Below, one piece after another: positions 28,580 through 38,172 of a stretch of DNA of 64,000 bases (within the stretch, counting starts at the first letter, position 1; the number at the start of each line of letters is the position of its first letter). This DNA comes from Bacillus fungorum (GTDB lineage Bacteria; Bacillota; Bacilli; Bacillales; Bacillaceae_G): the NCBI RefSeq assembly GCF_002746455.1, contig NZ_NWUW01000002.1, positions 62,001 through 126,000 of the forward strand, written 5' to 3'. The position numbers were made by a program, and so were the translations under genes. The notes beneath the pieces were generated by a model. The model did not search any database, was not told where the DNA came from, and saw only the letters and a list, made by a program, of their open reading frames with translations.

Positions 28580-29929
28580 ATGGCATTTGAAGGATTAGCC
28601 GACCGACTTCAACAGACAATGCAAAAAATCCGCGGCAAAGGAAAAGTTTCTGAAGCCGATGTGAAAGAAATGATGAGAGAAGTTCGTCTAGCTCTTTTAG
28701 AAGCGGACGTTAACTTTAAAGTAGTAAAAGATTTTGTAAAGCGTGTGTCTGAACGTGCTGTCGGACAAGATGTAATGAAAAGTTTGACACCTGGACAACA
28801 AGTAATTAAAGTCGTACAGGAAGAACTTACAGAACTTATGGGCGGAGAGCAAAGCAAAATTGCTGTTGCTAATAAGCCACCGACTGTTATAATGATGGTT
28901 GGTCTGCAAGGTGCGGGTAAAACGACGACAACAGGTAAACTTGCGAATTTACTGCGTAAAAAGCATAATCGTAAACCAATGCTTGTTGCAGCGGATATTT
29001 ACCGTCCAGCAGCTATTAAACAGCTTGAAACATTAGGGAAGCAATTGGACATGCCTGTATTCTCTTTAGGAGATCAAGTAAGTCCTGTTGAAATTGCGAA
29101 ACAAGCGATTGCAAAAGCAAAAGAAGATCATCACGATTATGTTTTAATCGATACAGCAGGTCGCCTGCATATTGATGAAGAGCTAATGGATGAATTAGCG
29201 AAAGTGAAAGAAGTTGCGAAACCGGATGAAATTTTCCTTGTTGTCGATGCGATGACGGGACAAGACGCGGTAAATGTTGCACAAAGTTTCCATGAACAGT
29301 TAGGTTTAACAGGTGTTGTATTAACGAAATTAGATGGTGATACGCGCGGTGGTGCGGCATTATCTATTAAGGCGGTAACAAATACACCGATTAAATTTGC
29401 TGGTATGGGTGAAAAACTAGATGCAATTGAAGCGTTCCATCCAGAGCGTATGGCATCCCGTATTTTAGGGATGGGAGACGTCTTAACATTAATTGAAAAA
29501 GCGCAAGCTACAGTCGATGAAGAGAAAGCAAAAGAACTTGAGCAAAAAATGCGTACGCTTTCGTTTACGCTTGATGATTTCCTAGAACAACTTGGACAAG
29601 TGCGTCAACTTGGACCGCTTGACGAATTGTTAGGAATGCTTCCTGGTGCAAATAAAATTAAAGGGCTGAAAAATGCACAAGTTGATGAAAAACAAATTGG
29701 GCATATTGAGGCAATTATTCGTTCTATGACTAAATTAGAGCGAGAACAACCGGAAATAATCAATGCTAGTCGCAAAAAGCGCATTGCCAAAGGTAGCGGT
29801 ACAACGGTACAAGAAATCAATCGTCTAATCAAGCAATTTGATGATATGAAAAAGATGATGAAGACGATGACGGGAATGCAAAAAGGTAAGAAAAAAGGAC
29901 TAGGTGGATTGAAGTTTCCATTCATGTAA
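28580..29929 (+). CDS. ffh: Signal recognition particle protein Ffh
   Basis: Ffh binds signal sequences emerging from ribosomes and, with scRNA and FtsY, targets proteins to the membrane. The 449-residue protein has the N domain (1-90), the GTPase domain with GLQGAGKTTTTGKLA near residue 106, DTAGRLHIDEELM near 190 and TKLDGDTRGG near 247, and a methionine-rich M domain (about 300-449) carrying the RNA-binding GSGTTVQEINRLIKQF segment. The C-terminal GKKKGLGGLKFPFM tail is typical of Bacillus. Confidence 0.98.
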   Translation: MAFEGLADRLQQTMQKIRGKGKVSEADVKEMMREVRLALLEADVNFKVVKDFVKRVSERAVGQDVMKSLTPGQQVIKVVQEELTELMGGEQSKIAVANKPPTVIMMVGLQGAGKTTTTGKLANLLRKKHNRKPMLVAADIYRPAAIKQLETLGKQLDMPVFSLGDQVSPVEIAKQAIAKAKEDHHDYVLIDTAGRLHIDEELMDELAKVKEVAKPDEIFLVVDAMTGQDAVNVAQSFHEQLGLTGVVLTKLDGDTRGGAALSIKAVTNTPIKFAGMGEKLDAIEAFHPERMASRILGMGDVLTLIEKAQATVDEEKAKELEQKMRTLSFTLDDFLEQLGQVRQLGPLDELLGMLPGANKIKGLKNAQVDEKQIGHIEAIIRSMTKLEREQPEIINASRKKRIAKGSGTTVQEINRLIKQFDDMKKMMKTMTGMQKGKKKGLGGLKFPFM

Positions 29930-29962
29930 GGAAAAAAAGATGGCTCTGTTAAGAAAAAATAC

Positions 29963-29992
29963 TTTACAAAGCAATAGTCTTTTTGCTAATAT
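29963..29992 (+). promoter_or_regulatory. Possible rpsP promoter
   Basis: TTTACA and TAATAT lie 18 bases apart in the ffh-rpsP gap; a TATAAT also occurs at 29990 but is badly spaced. I see no terminator after ffh, so rpsP may also be reached by read-through. Confidence 0.4.
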
Positions 29993-30030
29993 AATTATCT
30001 GTGTGAAATAAATTCGGAGGTGCTTTATAA

Positions 30031-30303
30031 ATGGCAGTTAAAATTCGTTTAAAACGTATGGGAGCTAAAAAAACTCCTTTCTATCGTGTAGTTGTTGCAG
30101 ATTCTCGTTCTCCTCGTGACGGACGTTTCATTGAGGAAATCGGTACTTACAATCCGGTTGCTCAACCAGCTGAAGTTAAGATCAACGAAGAAGCAGCATT
30201 AAAATGGTTAGGAAATGGTGCTAAACCATCTGATACAGTTCGTAACTTATTCTCTAACCAAGGTATCATGGAGAAATTCCACTTATCTAAACAAGGTAAG
30301 TAA
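30031..30303 (+). CDS. rpsP: 30S ribosomal protein S16
   Basis: S16 is an early-assembling protein of the 30S subunit. The 90-residue product begins [26 protein letters not shown] within the universal S16 signature, and carries [14 protein letters not shown] near residue 30. TCGGAGGTGC lies before the ATG. It heads the rpsP-khpA-rimM-trmD-rplS cluster common to bacteria, where rRNA and tRNA maturation factors sit with ribosomal proteins. Confidence 0.98.
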   Translation: MAVKIRLKRMGAKKTPFYRVVVADSRSPRDGRFIEEIGTYNPVAQPAEVKINEEAALKWLGNGAKPSDTVRNLFSNQGIMEKFHLSKQGK

Positions 30304-30317
30304 TTGAGGCAATGACT

Positions 30318-30545
30318 ATGAAGAAGTTAGTCGAGACGATTGTCAAGCCTCTTGTCGATCATCCTGAAGATGTAAAAGTTACACAGGAACTTTACAACGG
30401 AGAGATAAAGTATCGATTAACTGTACATCCTGAGGATGTTGGAAAAGTCATTGGAAAGCAAGGGAAAGTTGCGAAAGCAATTCGAATGCTCTTGTATTCA
30501 GTGGGACATCATAATGATGAGAAAGTAACACTGGAAATTCAATAA
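30318..30545 (+). CDS. khpA: KH-domain RNA-binding protein KhpA (YlqC)
   Basis: KhpA is a small KH-domain RNA-binding protein; in other Firmicutes it pairs with KhpB (Jag/EloR) and affects cell elongation and RNA stability. The 75-residue protein has the KH GXXG loop in [15 protein letters not shown] near residue 44. I chose the ATG at 30318, nine bases after GAGG, over the ATG at 30312, which is too close to that site. It follows rpsP by 14 bases. Confidence 0.93.
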   Translation: MKKLVETIVKPLVDHPEDVKVTQELYNGEIKYRLTVHPEDVGKVIGKQGKVAKAIRMLLYSVGHHNDEKVTLEIQ

Positions 30546-30550
30546 ACGTA

Positions 30551-30586
30551 AAAAGGGCGAGGAGTTAATTCCTCTCCCTTTTTTAA
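30551..30586 (+). terminator. Intrinsic terminator after khpA
   Basis: A 12 to 13-bp stem with one mismatch (AAAAGGGCGAGGA with TCCTCTCCCTTTT) is followed by a T run. It separates rpsP-khpA from rimM. Confidence 0.75.
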
Positions 30587-30666
30587 CATTTAAAGAGAAA
30601 TTGCATGTTCCATATGTGAAATGGAGATGCTTAAATTATATAGAAACCAGGGGTGACATACTGTTT

Positions 30667-31182
30667 ATGACAAAGTGGTTTAATGTAGGGAAAATTGTAA
30701 ATACTCATGGCGTAAGAGGAGAAATTCGTGTTATTTCTCGTACTGATTTTCCAGAAGAGCGATATAAAGTAGGAAACACTTTATACATATCGAATGAGAA
30801 AAGTACAGACTATCTTCCGGTGAAGATAACTTCTCATCGTCAACATAAGACATTTGATTTATTAACATTTGAAGGATACAACAATGTAGATGAAGTAGAG
30901 AAGTTCAAAGGTTCTTTAATAAAAGTACCAGAAGAGCAGTTAGGAGAACTAGCTGAAGGTGAATACTACTACCATGAAATTATTGGTTGCAGTGTTGTAA
31001 CGGTGGAAGGAGAAGCGTTAGGAACAATAAAAGAAATTTTATCTCCTGGTGCAAATGATGTTTGGGTAATTAAACGTCCAAAAGGTCAAGATCTGTTAAT
31101 TCCTTATATTGATGATGTTGTACTTCAAGTTAACATTGAGAATAAATTAGTAACCATTCATGTAATGGAAGGGTTGCTATAA
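30667..31182 (+). CDS. rimM: Ribosome maturation factor RimM
   Basis: RimM binds S19 and helps assemble the head of the 30S subunit. The 171-residue protein has an N-terminal beta-barrel ([18 protein letters not shown]) and a C-terminal PRC-barrel domain ([12 protein letters not shown] near residue 100, [18 protein letters not shown] near 135). I chose the ATG at 30667, which fits the family start; GGGGTGA lies about twelve bases upstream, rather far. Its stop shares bases with the trmD start (TAATG), so the two are coupled. Confidence 0.95.
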   Translation: MTKWFNVGKIVNTHGVRGEIRVISRTDFPEERYKVGNTLYISNEKSTDYLPVKITSHRQHKTFDLLTFEGYNNVDEVEKFKGSLIKVPEEQLGELAEGEYYYHEIIGCSVVTVEGEALGTIKEILSPGANDVWVIKRPKGQDLLIPYIDDVVLQVNIENKLVTIHVMEGLL

Positions 31183-31916
31183 TGAAAATTGACATTTTAA
31201 CATTGTTTCCAGATATGTTTACGGGTGTGTTTGGATCTTCAATTTTAAAGAAGGCACAAGAAAAAGAAGCGGTAGAGCTTCGTGTTGTCAATTTCCGCGA
31301 TTATACAACGAGTAAGCATAATAGCGTAGATGATTATCCGTATGGTGGTGGCGCTGGGATGGTATTAACCCCTCAGCCTATTTTTGATGCTGTAGAAGAT
31401 TTAACGAAAGAGACAGAGCGTAAACCGAGAGTTGTCTTAATGTGTCCACAAGGAGAGCGTTTTACGCAGAAGAAGGCAGAAGAGCTTGCAAAAGAAGAGC
31501 ATGTTATTTTTGTGTGTGGTCATTATGAAGGTTACGATGAACGAATTCGTGAACATCTCGTAACAGATGAGATTTCTATTGGTGACTACGTATTAACGGG
31601 TGGAGAGTTAGCCTCTATGGTTATCACTGATAGTGTCGTACGTCTCTTGCCAGGAGTACTAGGAAATCATGCTTCACAAGTCGAGGATTCGTTTAGTACA
31701 GGTTTATTAGAGCATCCTCATTATACACGTCCAGCTGATTTTCGTGGTATGAAAGTGCCGGATGTATTAATGTCAGGAAATCATAAAAATATTGATGAAT
31801 GGCGACATAAAGAATCACTACGTCGTACGTACACGCGTAGACCTGATTTATTGGAAGAACGAGAATTGTCTAAGCAAGAAAAGAAATGGCTAGAACAGAT
31901 TAAAGAAGGCAAATAA
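31182..31916 (+). CDS. trmD: tRNA (guanine-37-N1)-methyltransferase
   Basis: TrmD makes m1G37 next to the anticodon, preventing +1 frameshifts. The 244-residue SPOUT-fold protein starts [13 protein letters not shown] and contains [18 protein letters not shown] near residue 50, [11 protein letters not shown] near 109 and [12 protein letters not shown] near 132, the knot that binds S-adenosylmethionine. It overlaps rimM by one base. The rplS promoter begins 19 bases after its stop. Confidence 0.98.
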   Translation: MKIDILTLFPDMFTGVFGSSILKKAQEKEAVELRVVNFRDYTTSKHNSVDDYPYGGGAGMVLTPQPIFDAVEDLTKETERKPRVVLMCPQGERFTQKKAEELAKEEHVIFVCGHYEGYDERIREHLVTDEISIGDYVLTGGELASMVITDSVVRLLPGVLGNHASQVEDSFSTGLLEHPHYTRPADFRGMKVPDVLMSGNHKNIDEWRHKESLRRTYTRRPDLLEERELSKQEKKWLEQIKEGK

Positions 31917-31935
31917 GGGCTTGATATATTTTCTA

Positions 31936-31964
31936 TTGCAACAGGCCTAGCAATATGCTATTAT
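31936..31964 (+). promoter_or_regulatory. rplS promoter
   Basis: TTGCAA and TATTAT are 17 bases apart, and TGC directly before the -10 makes an extended -10. Transcription should start near 31971, giving a leader of about 90 bases. Confidence 0.7.
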
Positions 31965-31970
31965 AACACT

Positions 31971-32052
31971 TGTGCTGCTGAAATCAGTGGCCGTATTAAC
32001 GATGTTCCGCTGTAATTTATTTAGACTTTATAAGAGCATCTGTTTAAAGGAG
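31971..32052 (+). promoter_or_regulatory. Probable L19 leader in the rplS 5' UTR
   Basis: The region between the rplS promoter and start can fold: GTGCT (31972) pairs with AGCAT (32035), and CAGTGG (31985) with CCGCTG (32007, one G-U). Firmicutes are known to carry an L19 leader family (Rfam L19_leader) at this place, thought to allow autogenous control by L19. The assignment rests on position and foldability; I could not run a covariance search. Confidence 0.6.
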
Positions 32053-32062
32053 AGAATTTAAT

Positions 32063-32407
32063 ATGCAACAATTAATCGCAGAAATTACAAAAGGCCAATT
32101 AAAAACTGACCTTCCTTCATTCCGTCCTGGAGACACTTTACGTGTACACGTAAAAGTAGTTGAGGGAACTCGTGAAAGAATTCAGCTTTTCGAAGGTGTT
32201 GTAATCAAACGTCGTGGTGGCGGAATCAGTGAAACATTCACAGTTCGTAAGATTTCTTACGGTGTAGGTGTTGAGCGTACATTCCCAGTTCACACGCCAA
32301 GAATCGCGAAAATCGAAGTACTTCGCCGTGGTAAAGTACGTCGTGCTAAGTTATACTACTTACGTAACCTTCGCGGTAAAAAAGCACGTATTAAAGAAAT
32401 TCGATAA
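32063..32407 (+). CDS. rplS: 50S ribosomal protein L19
   Basis: L19 lies at the subunit interface of the 50S subunit. The 114-residue product has the family motif [20 protein letters not shown] near residue 21, [12 protein letters not shown] near 43 and the closing signature [28 protein letters not shown] precedes the ATG. C-ending codons are frequent, as expected of a highly expressed gene. It has its own promoter, leader and terminator. Confidence 0.98.
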   Translation: MQQLIAEITKGQLKTDLPSFRPGDTLRVHVKVVEGTRERIQLFEGVVIKRRGGGISETFTVRKISYGVGVERTFPVHTPRIAKIEVLRRGKVRRAKLYYLRNLRGKKARIKEIR

Positions 32408-32416
32408 GACATGTAT

Positions 32417-32447
32417 GGGAGCTTGTAAATGCACAAGCTCCCTTTTT
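32417..32447 (+). terminator. Intrinsic terminator after rplS
   Basis: A perfect 9-bp GC-rich stem (GGGAGCTTG with CAAGCTCCC), an 8-base loop and five T residues begin ten bases after the stop. Confidence 0.9.
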
Positions 32448-32465
32448 CCAATCTATATAAAATTT

Positions 32466-32474
32466 TGATATAAT
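32466..32474 (+). promoter_or_regulatory. Extended -10 promoter of lepB
   Basis: TGATATAAT combines TGn with a perfect TATAAT, directly after the rplS terminator and 35 bases before lepB. The -35 (TTCCAA near 32446) is poor, as is common for extended -10 promoters. Confidence 0.55.
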
Positions 32475-32508
32475 ACGAGCAGCTTACATAATCGTGGAGG
32501 GGAAATGC

Positions 32509-33060
32509 ATGAAGAAAGAAAAGAGTTCACTTTGGGAATGGATCAAGGCAATTTTGATTGCTGTTGTATTAGCGGGTGTTATTAGACAGTTTTTCTTTGC
32601 GCCAATTCTCGTAGATGGAGTATCGATGGCGTCTACTTTACATGATCGCGATCGAATGATTGTCAATAAAATTGGTTATCACATAGGAGATCCAAAACGA
32701 TTTGATATTATTGTATTTCGAGCAACGGAAGATAAAGATTATATTAAACGTATTATCGGCCTGCCAGGCGATGAAATAGAGTATCGTAATGACAAACTAT
32801 ATGTTAACGGAAAGCCTTATGAGGAGCCGTATTTAGACAAGCAGAAAAAACAAATTGCTGACGGACCGCTTACATATGATTTTACTCTTGAAGAAATGAC
32901 AGGGAAGAAAACTGTTCCAGAAGGTCAATTATTTGTTTTAGGCGATAATCGTCGTTTTAGTAAAGATAGTCGTTCGATTGGTACAATTTCAATGGACCAA
33001 GTAATTGGAAAAGCAAATGTCCTATATTGGCCGTTAAAAGATGCACGTATTGTGAAATAA
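32509..33060 (+). CDS. lepB: Type I signal peptidase
   Basis: Signal peptidase I cleaves signal peptides from exported proteins at the outer face of the membrane. The 183-residue protein has one N-terminal membrane helix (about 9-28, [19 protein letters not shown]), then the Ser box DGVSMAST with Ser39, the Lys box [12 protein letters not shown] near 78 and [14 protein letters not shown] near 144. This is the short Sip form. I chose the ATG at 32509 after GGAGGGG; a GTG five codons upstream is less likely. I do not recall this gene between rplS and rbgA in B. subtilis. Confidence 0.95.
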   Translation: MKKEKSSLWEWIKAILIAVVLAGVIRQFFFAPILVDGVSMASTLHDRDRMIVNKIGYHIGDPKRFDIIVFRATEDKDYIKRIIGLPGDEIEYRNDKLYVNGKPYEEPYLDKQKKQIADGPLTYDFTLEEMTGKKTVPEGQLFVLGDNRRFSKDSRSIGTISMDQVIGKANVLYWPLKDARIVK

Positions 33061-33080
33061 AAGAAAAAGAAGGTGGCAAC

Positions 33081-33971
33081 ATGGTAATTCAATGGTTCCC
33101 GGGACATATGGCAAAGGCTAGACGCCAAGTAACAGAAAAATTAAAGTTAATTGATGTTGTAATTGAGCTTGTAGATGCTCGATTACCTTTATCTTCTCGA
33201 AATCCAATGATCGATGAGATTATTACACATAAACCGAGGCTTGTTGTTTTAAATAAAGCAGATATGGCAGATGATCGTTTAACGAAGCAATGGATCGCAT
33301 ATTTTAAAGAAAAAGGCCATATGGCAATTTCAATTAATGCACAAGCTGGACAAGGTATGAAGGAAATTGCTGCGGCTTGTAAAGTGTTGGTGAAAGAAAA
33401 ATTTGATAAAATGGTTGCAAAAGGTATTAGACCAAGAGCGATTCGTGCATTAATTGTAGGTATACCGAATGTTGGTAAATCTACGTTAATTAATAAGTTA
33501 GCGAAGAAAAATATTGCTAAAACAGGAGATCGTCCCGGTGTGACAACAGCTCAACAGTGGATTAAGGTTGGGAAAGAAATGGAACTGTTAGATACACCTG
33601 GTATTTTATGGCCTAAATTTGAAGATGAATTAGTTGGTTTACGTCTAGCTACGACTGGCGCAATTAAAGACTCTATTTTAAATCTACAAGATGTAGCTGT
33701 TTATGCACTACGCTTTATGGAGAAACATTATCCAGAACGTTTGAAAGAGCGCTATAATTTAAATGACATTCCAGAAGATATTGTGGAGTTATTCGATGCA
33801 ATTGGAAAAAATAGAGGCTGTTTAATGGGCGGCGGAATGATTGATTATGATAAAACATCTGAGCTTGTACTTCGTGAGCTTCGTGGTGGCAGACTTGGGA
33901 AAATGACGTTTGAAACACCAGAAGAGTTTGCAGAGCAGACAGAAGATGTAGAAAAAATAGAAGAAGTATAA
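33081..33971 (+). CDS. rbgA: Ribosome biogenesis GTPase RbgA (YlqF)
   Basis: RbgA is an essential GTPase of late 50S subunit assembly that works with L6 and L16. The 296-residue protein is circularly permuted: G4 LNKADMAD near residue 60 comes before the P-loop [17 protein letters not shown] near 128 and G3 [10 protein letters not shown] near 174. A C-terminal ANTAR-like helical domain follows. I chose the ATG at 33081 with AAGGTGG upstream. The start [15 protein letters not shown] is diagnostic. Confidence 0.97.
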   Translation: MVIQWFPGHMAKARRQVTEKLKLIDVVIELVDARLPLSSRNPMIDEIITHKPRLVVLNKADMADDRLTKQWIAYFKEKGHMAISINAQAGQGMKEIAAACKVLVKEKFDKMVAKGIRPRAIRALIVGIPNVGKSTLINKLAKKNIAKTGDRPGVTTAQQWIKVGKEMELLDTPGILWPKFEDELVGLRLATTGAIKDSILNLQDVAVYALRFMEKHYPERLKERYNLNDIPEDIVELFDAIGKNRGCLMGGGMIDYDKTSELVLRELRGGRLGKMTFETPEEFAEQTEDVEKIEEV

Positions 33972-33998
33972 GACGTGCGTTTGTACGTCTTTTCTTTT
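33970..33998 (+). terminator. Intrinsic terminator after rbgA
   Basis: A 9-bp stem (AAGACGTGC with GTACGTCTT, one G-U pair) and a 4-base loop lead into TTTCTTTTTT. It overlaps the rbgA stop codon. Confidence 0.75.
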
Positions 33999-34023
33999 TT
34001 GTATATAAAGGGAGTGTACGTGA

Positions 34024-34797
34024 ATGCAAAAAGTGACGATTCAAGAAGCGAAAAATTTGCTGCAAGAAATTATGAGTGAAAAGGACGACCGCTTTCAAGT
34101 ATTAATGAAAGATGAGCGAAAAGGGGTACAAAAACTCATTTTGAAGTGGTATAAACAAAAAGAGTTAGCACAAAAGGAAAAAGAAAAATTTCTAGAAATG
34201 TCCAAGTATGAAAATGCGTTACGTGAAAAAGGCCACACATATATTGCAGGTATAGATGAAGTAGGTCGTGGACCGCTAGCTGGGCCTGTCGTGACGGCAG
34301 CTGTTGTCCTTCCGGAAGATTTTTATATTCCAGGGTTAAATGATTCGAAAAAGCTGAGTGAGGCGAAGCGAGAGCGTTTTTATGATGAAATTAAAGCACA
34401 AGCAATTGCGATTGGAGTTGGAATTGTATCACCACAAGTTATTGATGAGATAAATATTTATCAAGCGACGAAACAAGCGATGTTAGATGCTGTTGCGAAT
34501 TTATCTTGTACACCACAATATTTATTAATTGATGCAATGAAACTTCCTACACCAATTCCGCAAACATCTATCATTAAAGGTGATGCGAAAAGTATTTCTA
34601 TTTCAGCTGCATCCATTATTGCGAAAGTAACAAGAGATCGTATGATGAAAGAGCTTGGAGAAAAGTATCCTGCATATGGATTTGGACAACATATGGGATA
34701 TGGAACGAAACAACATTTAGAAGCGATTGAAGCGCACGGAGTATTAGAAGAACATCGGAAATCGTTTGCACCAATTAAAGATATGATTCAAAAATAA
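34024..34797 (+). CDS. rnhB: Ribonuclease HII
   Basis: RNase HII removes single ribonucleotides and RNA primers from DNA. The 257-residue protein has an N-terminal extension of about 70 residues typical of Bacillus RnhB, then the catalytic site [14 protein letters not shown] near residue 76, [13 protein letters not shown] near 101, LLIDAMKLP near 164 and [10 protein letters not shown] near 192, supplying the four acidic residues. The terminator at 34793 ends the transcript. Confidence 0.97.
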   Translation: MQKVTIQEAKNLLQEIMSEKDDRFQVLMKDERKGVQKLILKWYKQKELAQKEKEKFLEMSKYENALREKGHTYIAGIDEVGRGPLAGPVVTAAVVLPEDFYIPGLNDSKKLSEAKRERFYDEIKAQAIAIGVGIVSPQVIDEINIYQATKQAMLDAVANLSCTPQYLLIDAMKLPTPIPQTSIIKGDAKSISISAASIIAKVTRDRMMKELGEKYPAYGFGQHMGYGTKQHLEAIEAHGVLEEHRKSFAPIKDMIQK

Positions 34798-34823
34798 GCT
34801 GTGTTTTCACAGCTTATTTTTTA
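34793..34823 (+). terminator. Intrinsic terminator after rnhB
   Basis: A perfect 11-bp stem (AATAAGCTGTG with CACAGCTTATT), a TTTT loop and a T run overlap the rnhB stop. Confidence 0.9.
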
Positions 34824-34888
34824 TTTTGACATATAAACATTACTATTTTCAAAAAAGAATAAAGCGATTTCAGTTTTCTGACACTTTA

Positions 34889-34918
34889 TTGTAGACAGCG
34901 TGCCAATCATCTTATACA
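34889..34918 (+). promoter_or_regulatory. Possible sucCD promoter
   Basis: TTGTAG and TATACA lie 18 bases apart, about 70 bases before sucC. A second TTGACA at 34826 has no matching -10. Downstream, GTTTTTTAA (34932) and TTAAAAAAC (34944) form a 9-bp dyad in the leader. Confidence 0.4.
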
Positions 34919-34990
34919 ATGGCAATGTAATGTTTTTTAAACATTAAAAAACTTTTCGAGTAAAACAGGAAAACAGGGGAGGATGGGACC

Positions 34991-36151
34991 ATGAATATCC
35001 ATGAGTACCAAGGTAAGGCAGTCCTTAGAAGCTATGGGGTTAGCGTTCCGAACGGGAAGGTTGCATTTACAGTAGAAGAAGCTGTAGAAGCAGCGAAAGA
35101 ATTAGGAACGGATGTATGTGTAGTAAAAGCACAAATTCACGCTGGTGGACGCGGCAAAGCTGGCGGAGTAAAAGTTGCAAAAAATTTAGATGAAGTTCGT
35201 ACATATGCAGAGAGCATTTTAGGAACTACACTTGTGACACATCAAACAGGTCCTGAAGGTAAGGAAGTAAAACGCTTACTTATCGAAGAAGGTTGCGATA
35301 TTAAAAAAGAATATTATGTAGGTCTTGTTTTAGATCGTGCAACTTCTCAAGTTGTTTTAATGGCGTCTGAAGAAGGCGGAACAGAAATTGAAGAAGTAGC
35401 AGAAAAAACACCTGAAAAAATCTTTAAAGAATATATTGATCCAGCAGTAGGTTTACAAGGATTCCAAGCGCGTCGAATTGCATTTAACATCAATATTCCA
35501 AAAGAGCTTGTAGGACAAGCTGTGAAGTTTATGATGGGCTTATACCGTGCATTTATTGAAAAAGATTGCTCTATCGCGGAGATTAACCCACTTGTTACAA
35601 CAGGTGATGGTAAAGTTATGGCATTAGATGCGAAATTAAACTTTGATTCTAATGCTTTATATCGCCATAAAGACATTTTAGAACTTCGTGACCTTGATGA
35701 AGAAGATGCAAAAGAAATTGAAGCTTCTAAATATGACTTAAACTACATTCCTTTAGATGGAAATATCGGTTGTATGGTTAATGGTGCAGGTTTAGCGATG
35801 GCTACAATGGATATCATTAAACATTACCATGGCGATCCAGCTAACTTCTTAGATGTTGGTGGCGGTGCGACAGCTGAAAAAGTTACAGAAGCATTCAAAA
35901 TTATCCTTTCTGACAAAAATGTAAAAGGTATCTTCGTTAATATTTTTGGTGGCATTATGAAGTGTGATGTTATTGCAGAAGGTGTTATTGAAGCAACGAA
36001 ACAAGTAGGTCTTGAATTGCCTTTAGTTGTACGTCTTGAAGGTACAAACGTAGAGTTAGGTAAGAAAATTTTAAATGAGTCTGGCTTAAATATTGTTGCA
36101 GCAGAATCTATGGCAGACGGTGCACAAAAAATTGTTTCACTAGTGGGCTAA
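34991..36151 (+). CDS. sucC: Succinyl-CoA synthetase beta subunit
   Basis: SucC and SucD convert succinyl-CoA to succinate with formation of ATP or GTP in the TCA cycle. The 386-residue beta subunit has the ATP-grasp domain ([34 protein letters not shown] near residue 44), [12 protein letters not shown] near 195, and the C-terminal domain with [18 protein letters not shown] near 257 and [13 protein letters not shown] near 318. GGGGAGG precedes the ATG. sucD follows after 19 bases. Confidence 0.98.
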
Positions 36152-36170
36152 TAGAAAGCGGGGGAGAAAA

Positions 36171-37073
36171 ATGAGCGTATTAGTTAATAAAGATACAAAA
36201 GTTATTGTTCAGGGTATTACAGGTTCTCAAGGATTATTCCACACAAAACAAATGATTGAATACGGTACGAAAATTGTCGGTGGTGTAACGCCAGGTAAAG
36301 GTGGCACTGATATTGAAGGTGTACCAGTATTTGATACTGTAGAAGATGCAGTGAAGGCAACAGGCGCAAACGCTTCAGTTGTATACGTTCCACCCGCTTT
36401 TGCGGCTGATGCAATTATGGAAGCAGTGGATGCAGAAATTGATTTAGTAGTATGTATTACTGAAGGAATTCCTGTATTAGATATGGTTAACGTAAAGAGA
36501 TATATGGCTGGTAAACATACACGTTTACTTGGACCAAACTGTCCTGGTGTTATTACGCCTGATGAATGTAAAATTGGTATTATGCCAGGGTATATTCATA
36601 AAAAGGGGCATGTAGGTATTGTATCTCGCTCTGGTACATTAACGTATGAGGCTGTACATCAGTTAACACAAGAAGGTATTGGCCAATCTACTGCTGTAGG
36701 TATCGGTGGGGACCCTGTTAATGGTACAGACTTTATTGATGCGTTAAAAGCATTTAATGAAGATGAAGAAACACATGCTGTAATTATGATTGGTGAAATC
36801 GGCGGTACAGCGGAAGAAGAGGCAGCTCAATGGGTGAAAGCTAATATGACAAAACCTGTTGTAGGCTTCATTGGTGGCCAAACAGCGCCTGCTGGCAAAC
36901 GTATGGGCCATGCTGGGGCAATCATTTCTGGTGGCAAAGGAACTGCTGCTGAAAAGATTAAAACGATGGAAGCTTGTGGTATTAAAGTAGCGGAAACTCC
37001 AGCGGTTATGGGTGAAACGCTAATCTCTGTCTTAAAAGAAAAAGGTCTATTTGAGACTTGTAAAAACTACTAA
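36171..37073 (+). CDS. sucD: Succinyl-CoA synthetase alpha subunit
   Basis: The alpha subunit binds CoA and carries the phosphohistidine intermediate. The 300-residue protein has the CoA-binding Rossmann fold with [16 protein letters not shown] near residue 13 and [10 protein letters not shown] near 37, [11 protein letters not shown] near 122, and the active-site histidine in [16 protein letters not shown] near 243. It is encoded with sucC, as in most bacteria, and ends at a strong terminator. Confidence 0.98.
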   Translation: MSVLVNKDTKVIVQGITGSQGLFHTKQMIEYGTKIVGGVTPGKGGTDIEGVPVFDTVEDAVKATGANASVVYVPPAFAADAIMEAVDAEIDLVVCITEGIPVLDMVNVKRYMAGKHTRLLGPNCPGVITPDECKIGIMPGYIHKKGHVGIVSRSGTLTYEAVHQLTQEGIGQSTAVGIGGDPVNGTDFIDALKAFNEDEETHAVIMIGEIGGTAEEEAAQWVKANMTKPVVGFIGGQTAPAGKRMGHAGAIISGGKGTAAEKIKTMEACGIKVAETPAVMGETLISVLKEKGLFETCKNY

Positions 37074-37080
37074 TCTTTTG

Positions 37081-37112
37081 AAAGACACCTTCTTGTTTGA
37101 AGGTGTCTTTTT
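37081..37112 (+). terminator. Intrinsic terminator after sucCD
   Basis: A perfect 12-bp stem (AAAGACACCTTC with GAAGGTGTCTTT) and a 6-base loop are followed by TT, seven bases after the sucD stop. Confidence 0.88.
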
Positions 37113-37158
37113 ACACTTCTTGTTTACATAATAAAAATTATGGGTAAGGAGAATCGAG

Positions 37159-38028
37159 ATGAAAAGAGAACGATTATTACATCTTCATTACTTGTTAGCA
37201 GATCATTGGAAGGCGATGGAAAGACTATTATATGTCGATCCGGAATTGAAGGGAATATACACGTTTAATGCAAAACAAATTGAATATTACACTGGAATAT
37301 CCTCGAAGAAATCTTCAGAATTAGTGAATTTTCTTCAAAATTCAAATCTCCCGCAATATATATCTTACTTAGAGAAAAATCGAATCTTTTATACGACTAT
37401 ATGGGATGAAGATTATCCGCAATTATTACGTGAAATACAAGATCCCCCCTTTGTGTTATATGGAAAAGGGGAGAAGGATTTTCTTAATAAAGCGAACAAA
37501 TTAGCGGTTGTTGGAACGAGAGAACCGACTTTATATGGACAGGAGAGTTTAAAATTTATTTTACATCCATTATTAGAAAAGGAATGGCTTATTGTCAGTG
37601 GATTTGCAAGAGGGATAGATACGATGTCTCATGAAATTACAGTAAGGCGGCATTGCCCGACTATTGCGATACTAGGACATGGATTATCGTATATATATCC
37701 AAAAGAGAATCGGTTTTTATACGAAGCGTGGAATGAATATATATTGTTATTAACAGAGTATCCTCCGCACTACGCACCGAAAAAATGGTATTTTCCAAAA
37801 AGGAACCGAATTATTAGTGGTATAAGTAAAGGTGTTTTAGTTGTAGAAGCGAAATCGAGAAGTGGCACACTTATTACTGCGGACCTTGCTTTAGAGCAAA
37901 ATAGAGAGGTATTTGCACTTCCTGGACCGATATTTATAGAGAGTGCATCAGGAACAAATCATCTAATTCAACAAGGGGCGAAACTAGTAAGAAATGCAGA
38001 AGATATCCTAGAAGAGATTTTAAATTAA
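37159..38028 (+). CDS. dprA: DNA processing protein DprA (Smf)
   Basis: DprA protects incoming single-stranded DNA and loads RecA during natural transformation. The 289-residue protein has an N-terminal helical region (about 1-75) and the Rossmann-like core with LAVVGTREPTLYGQESL near residue 115, IVSGFARGIDTMSHE near 152, AILGHGLSYIYPKENR near 173, FPKRNRIISGISKGVLVVEA near 213 and SGTLITADLALEQNREVFALPG near 235 shown here only in part: GTLITADLALEQNREVFA. Coding uses more A/T-ending codons than nearby translation genes. It is likely cotranscribed with little else. Confidence 0.95.
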   Translation: MKRERLLHLHYLLADHWKAMERLLYVDPELKGIYTFNAKQIEYYTGISSKKSSELVNFLQNSNLPQYISYLEKNRIFYTTIWDEDYPQLLREIQDPPFVLYGKGEKDFLNKANKLAVVGTREPTLYGQESLKFILHPLLEKEWLIVSGFARGIDTMSHEITVRRHCPTIAILGHGLSYIYPKENRFLYEAWNEYILLLTEYPPHYAPKKWYFPKRNRIISGISKGVLVVEAKSRSGTLITADLALEQNREVFALPGPIFIESASGTNHLIQQGAKLVRNAEDILEEILN

Positions 38029-38060
38029 CCTTATATTTTTATGTTTTTATTAAACAATTA

Positions 38061-38090
38061 TTGACAAATGGTAGATAGGCACTGTATGGT
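38061..38090 (+). promoter_or_regulatory. topA promoter
   Basis: A perfect TTGACA and TATGGT are separated by 18 bases, about 85 bases before topA. The leader ends in a strong AAGGAGG site that can pair weakly with CCTC just upstream. Confidence 0.55.
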
Positions 38091-38172
38091 ATATTCATTC
38101 TTGATTGACAAAAACAAGAGAAATCAATAAGATTAATGAAGACTTGAATCCACCTCTTAAGGAGGCACTAGC

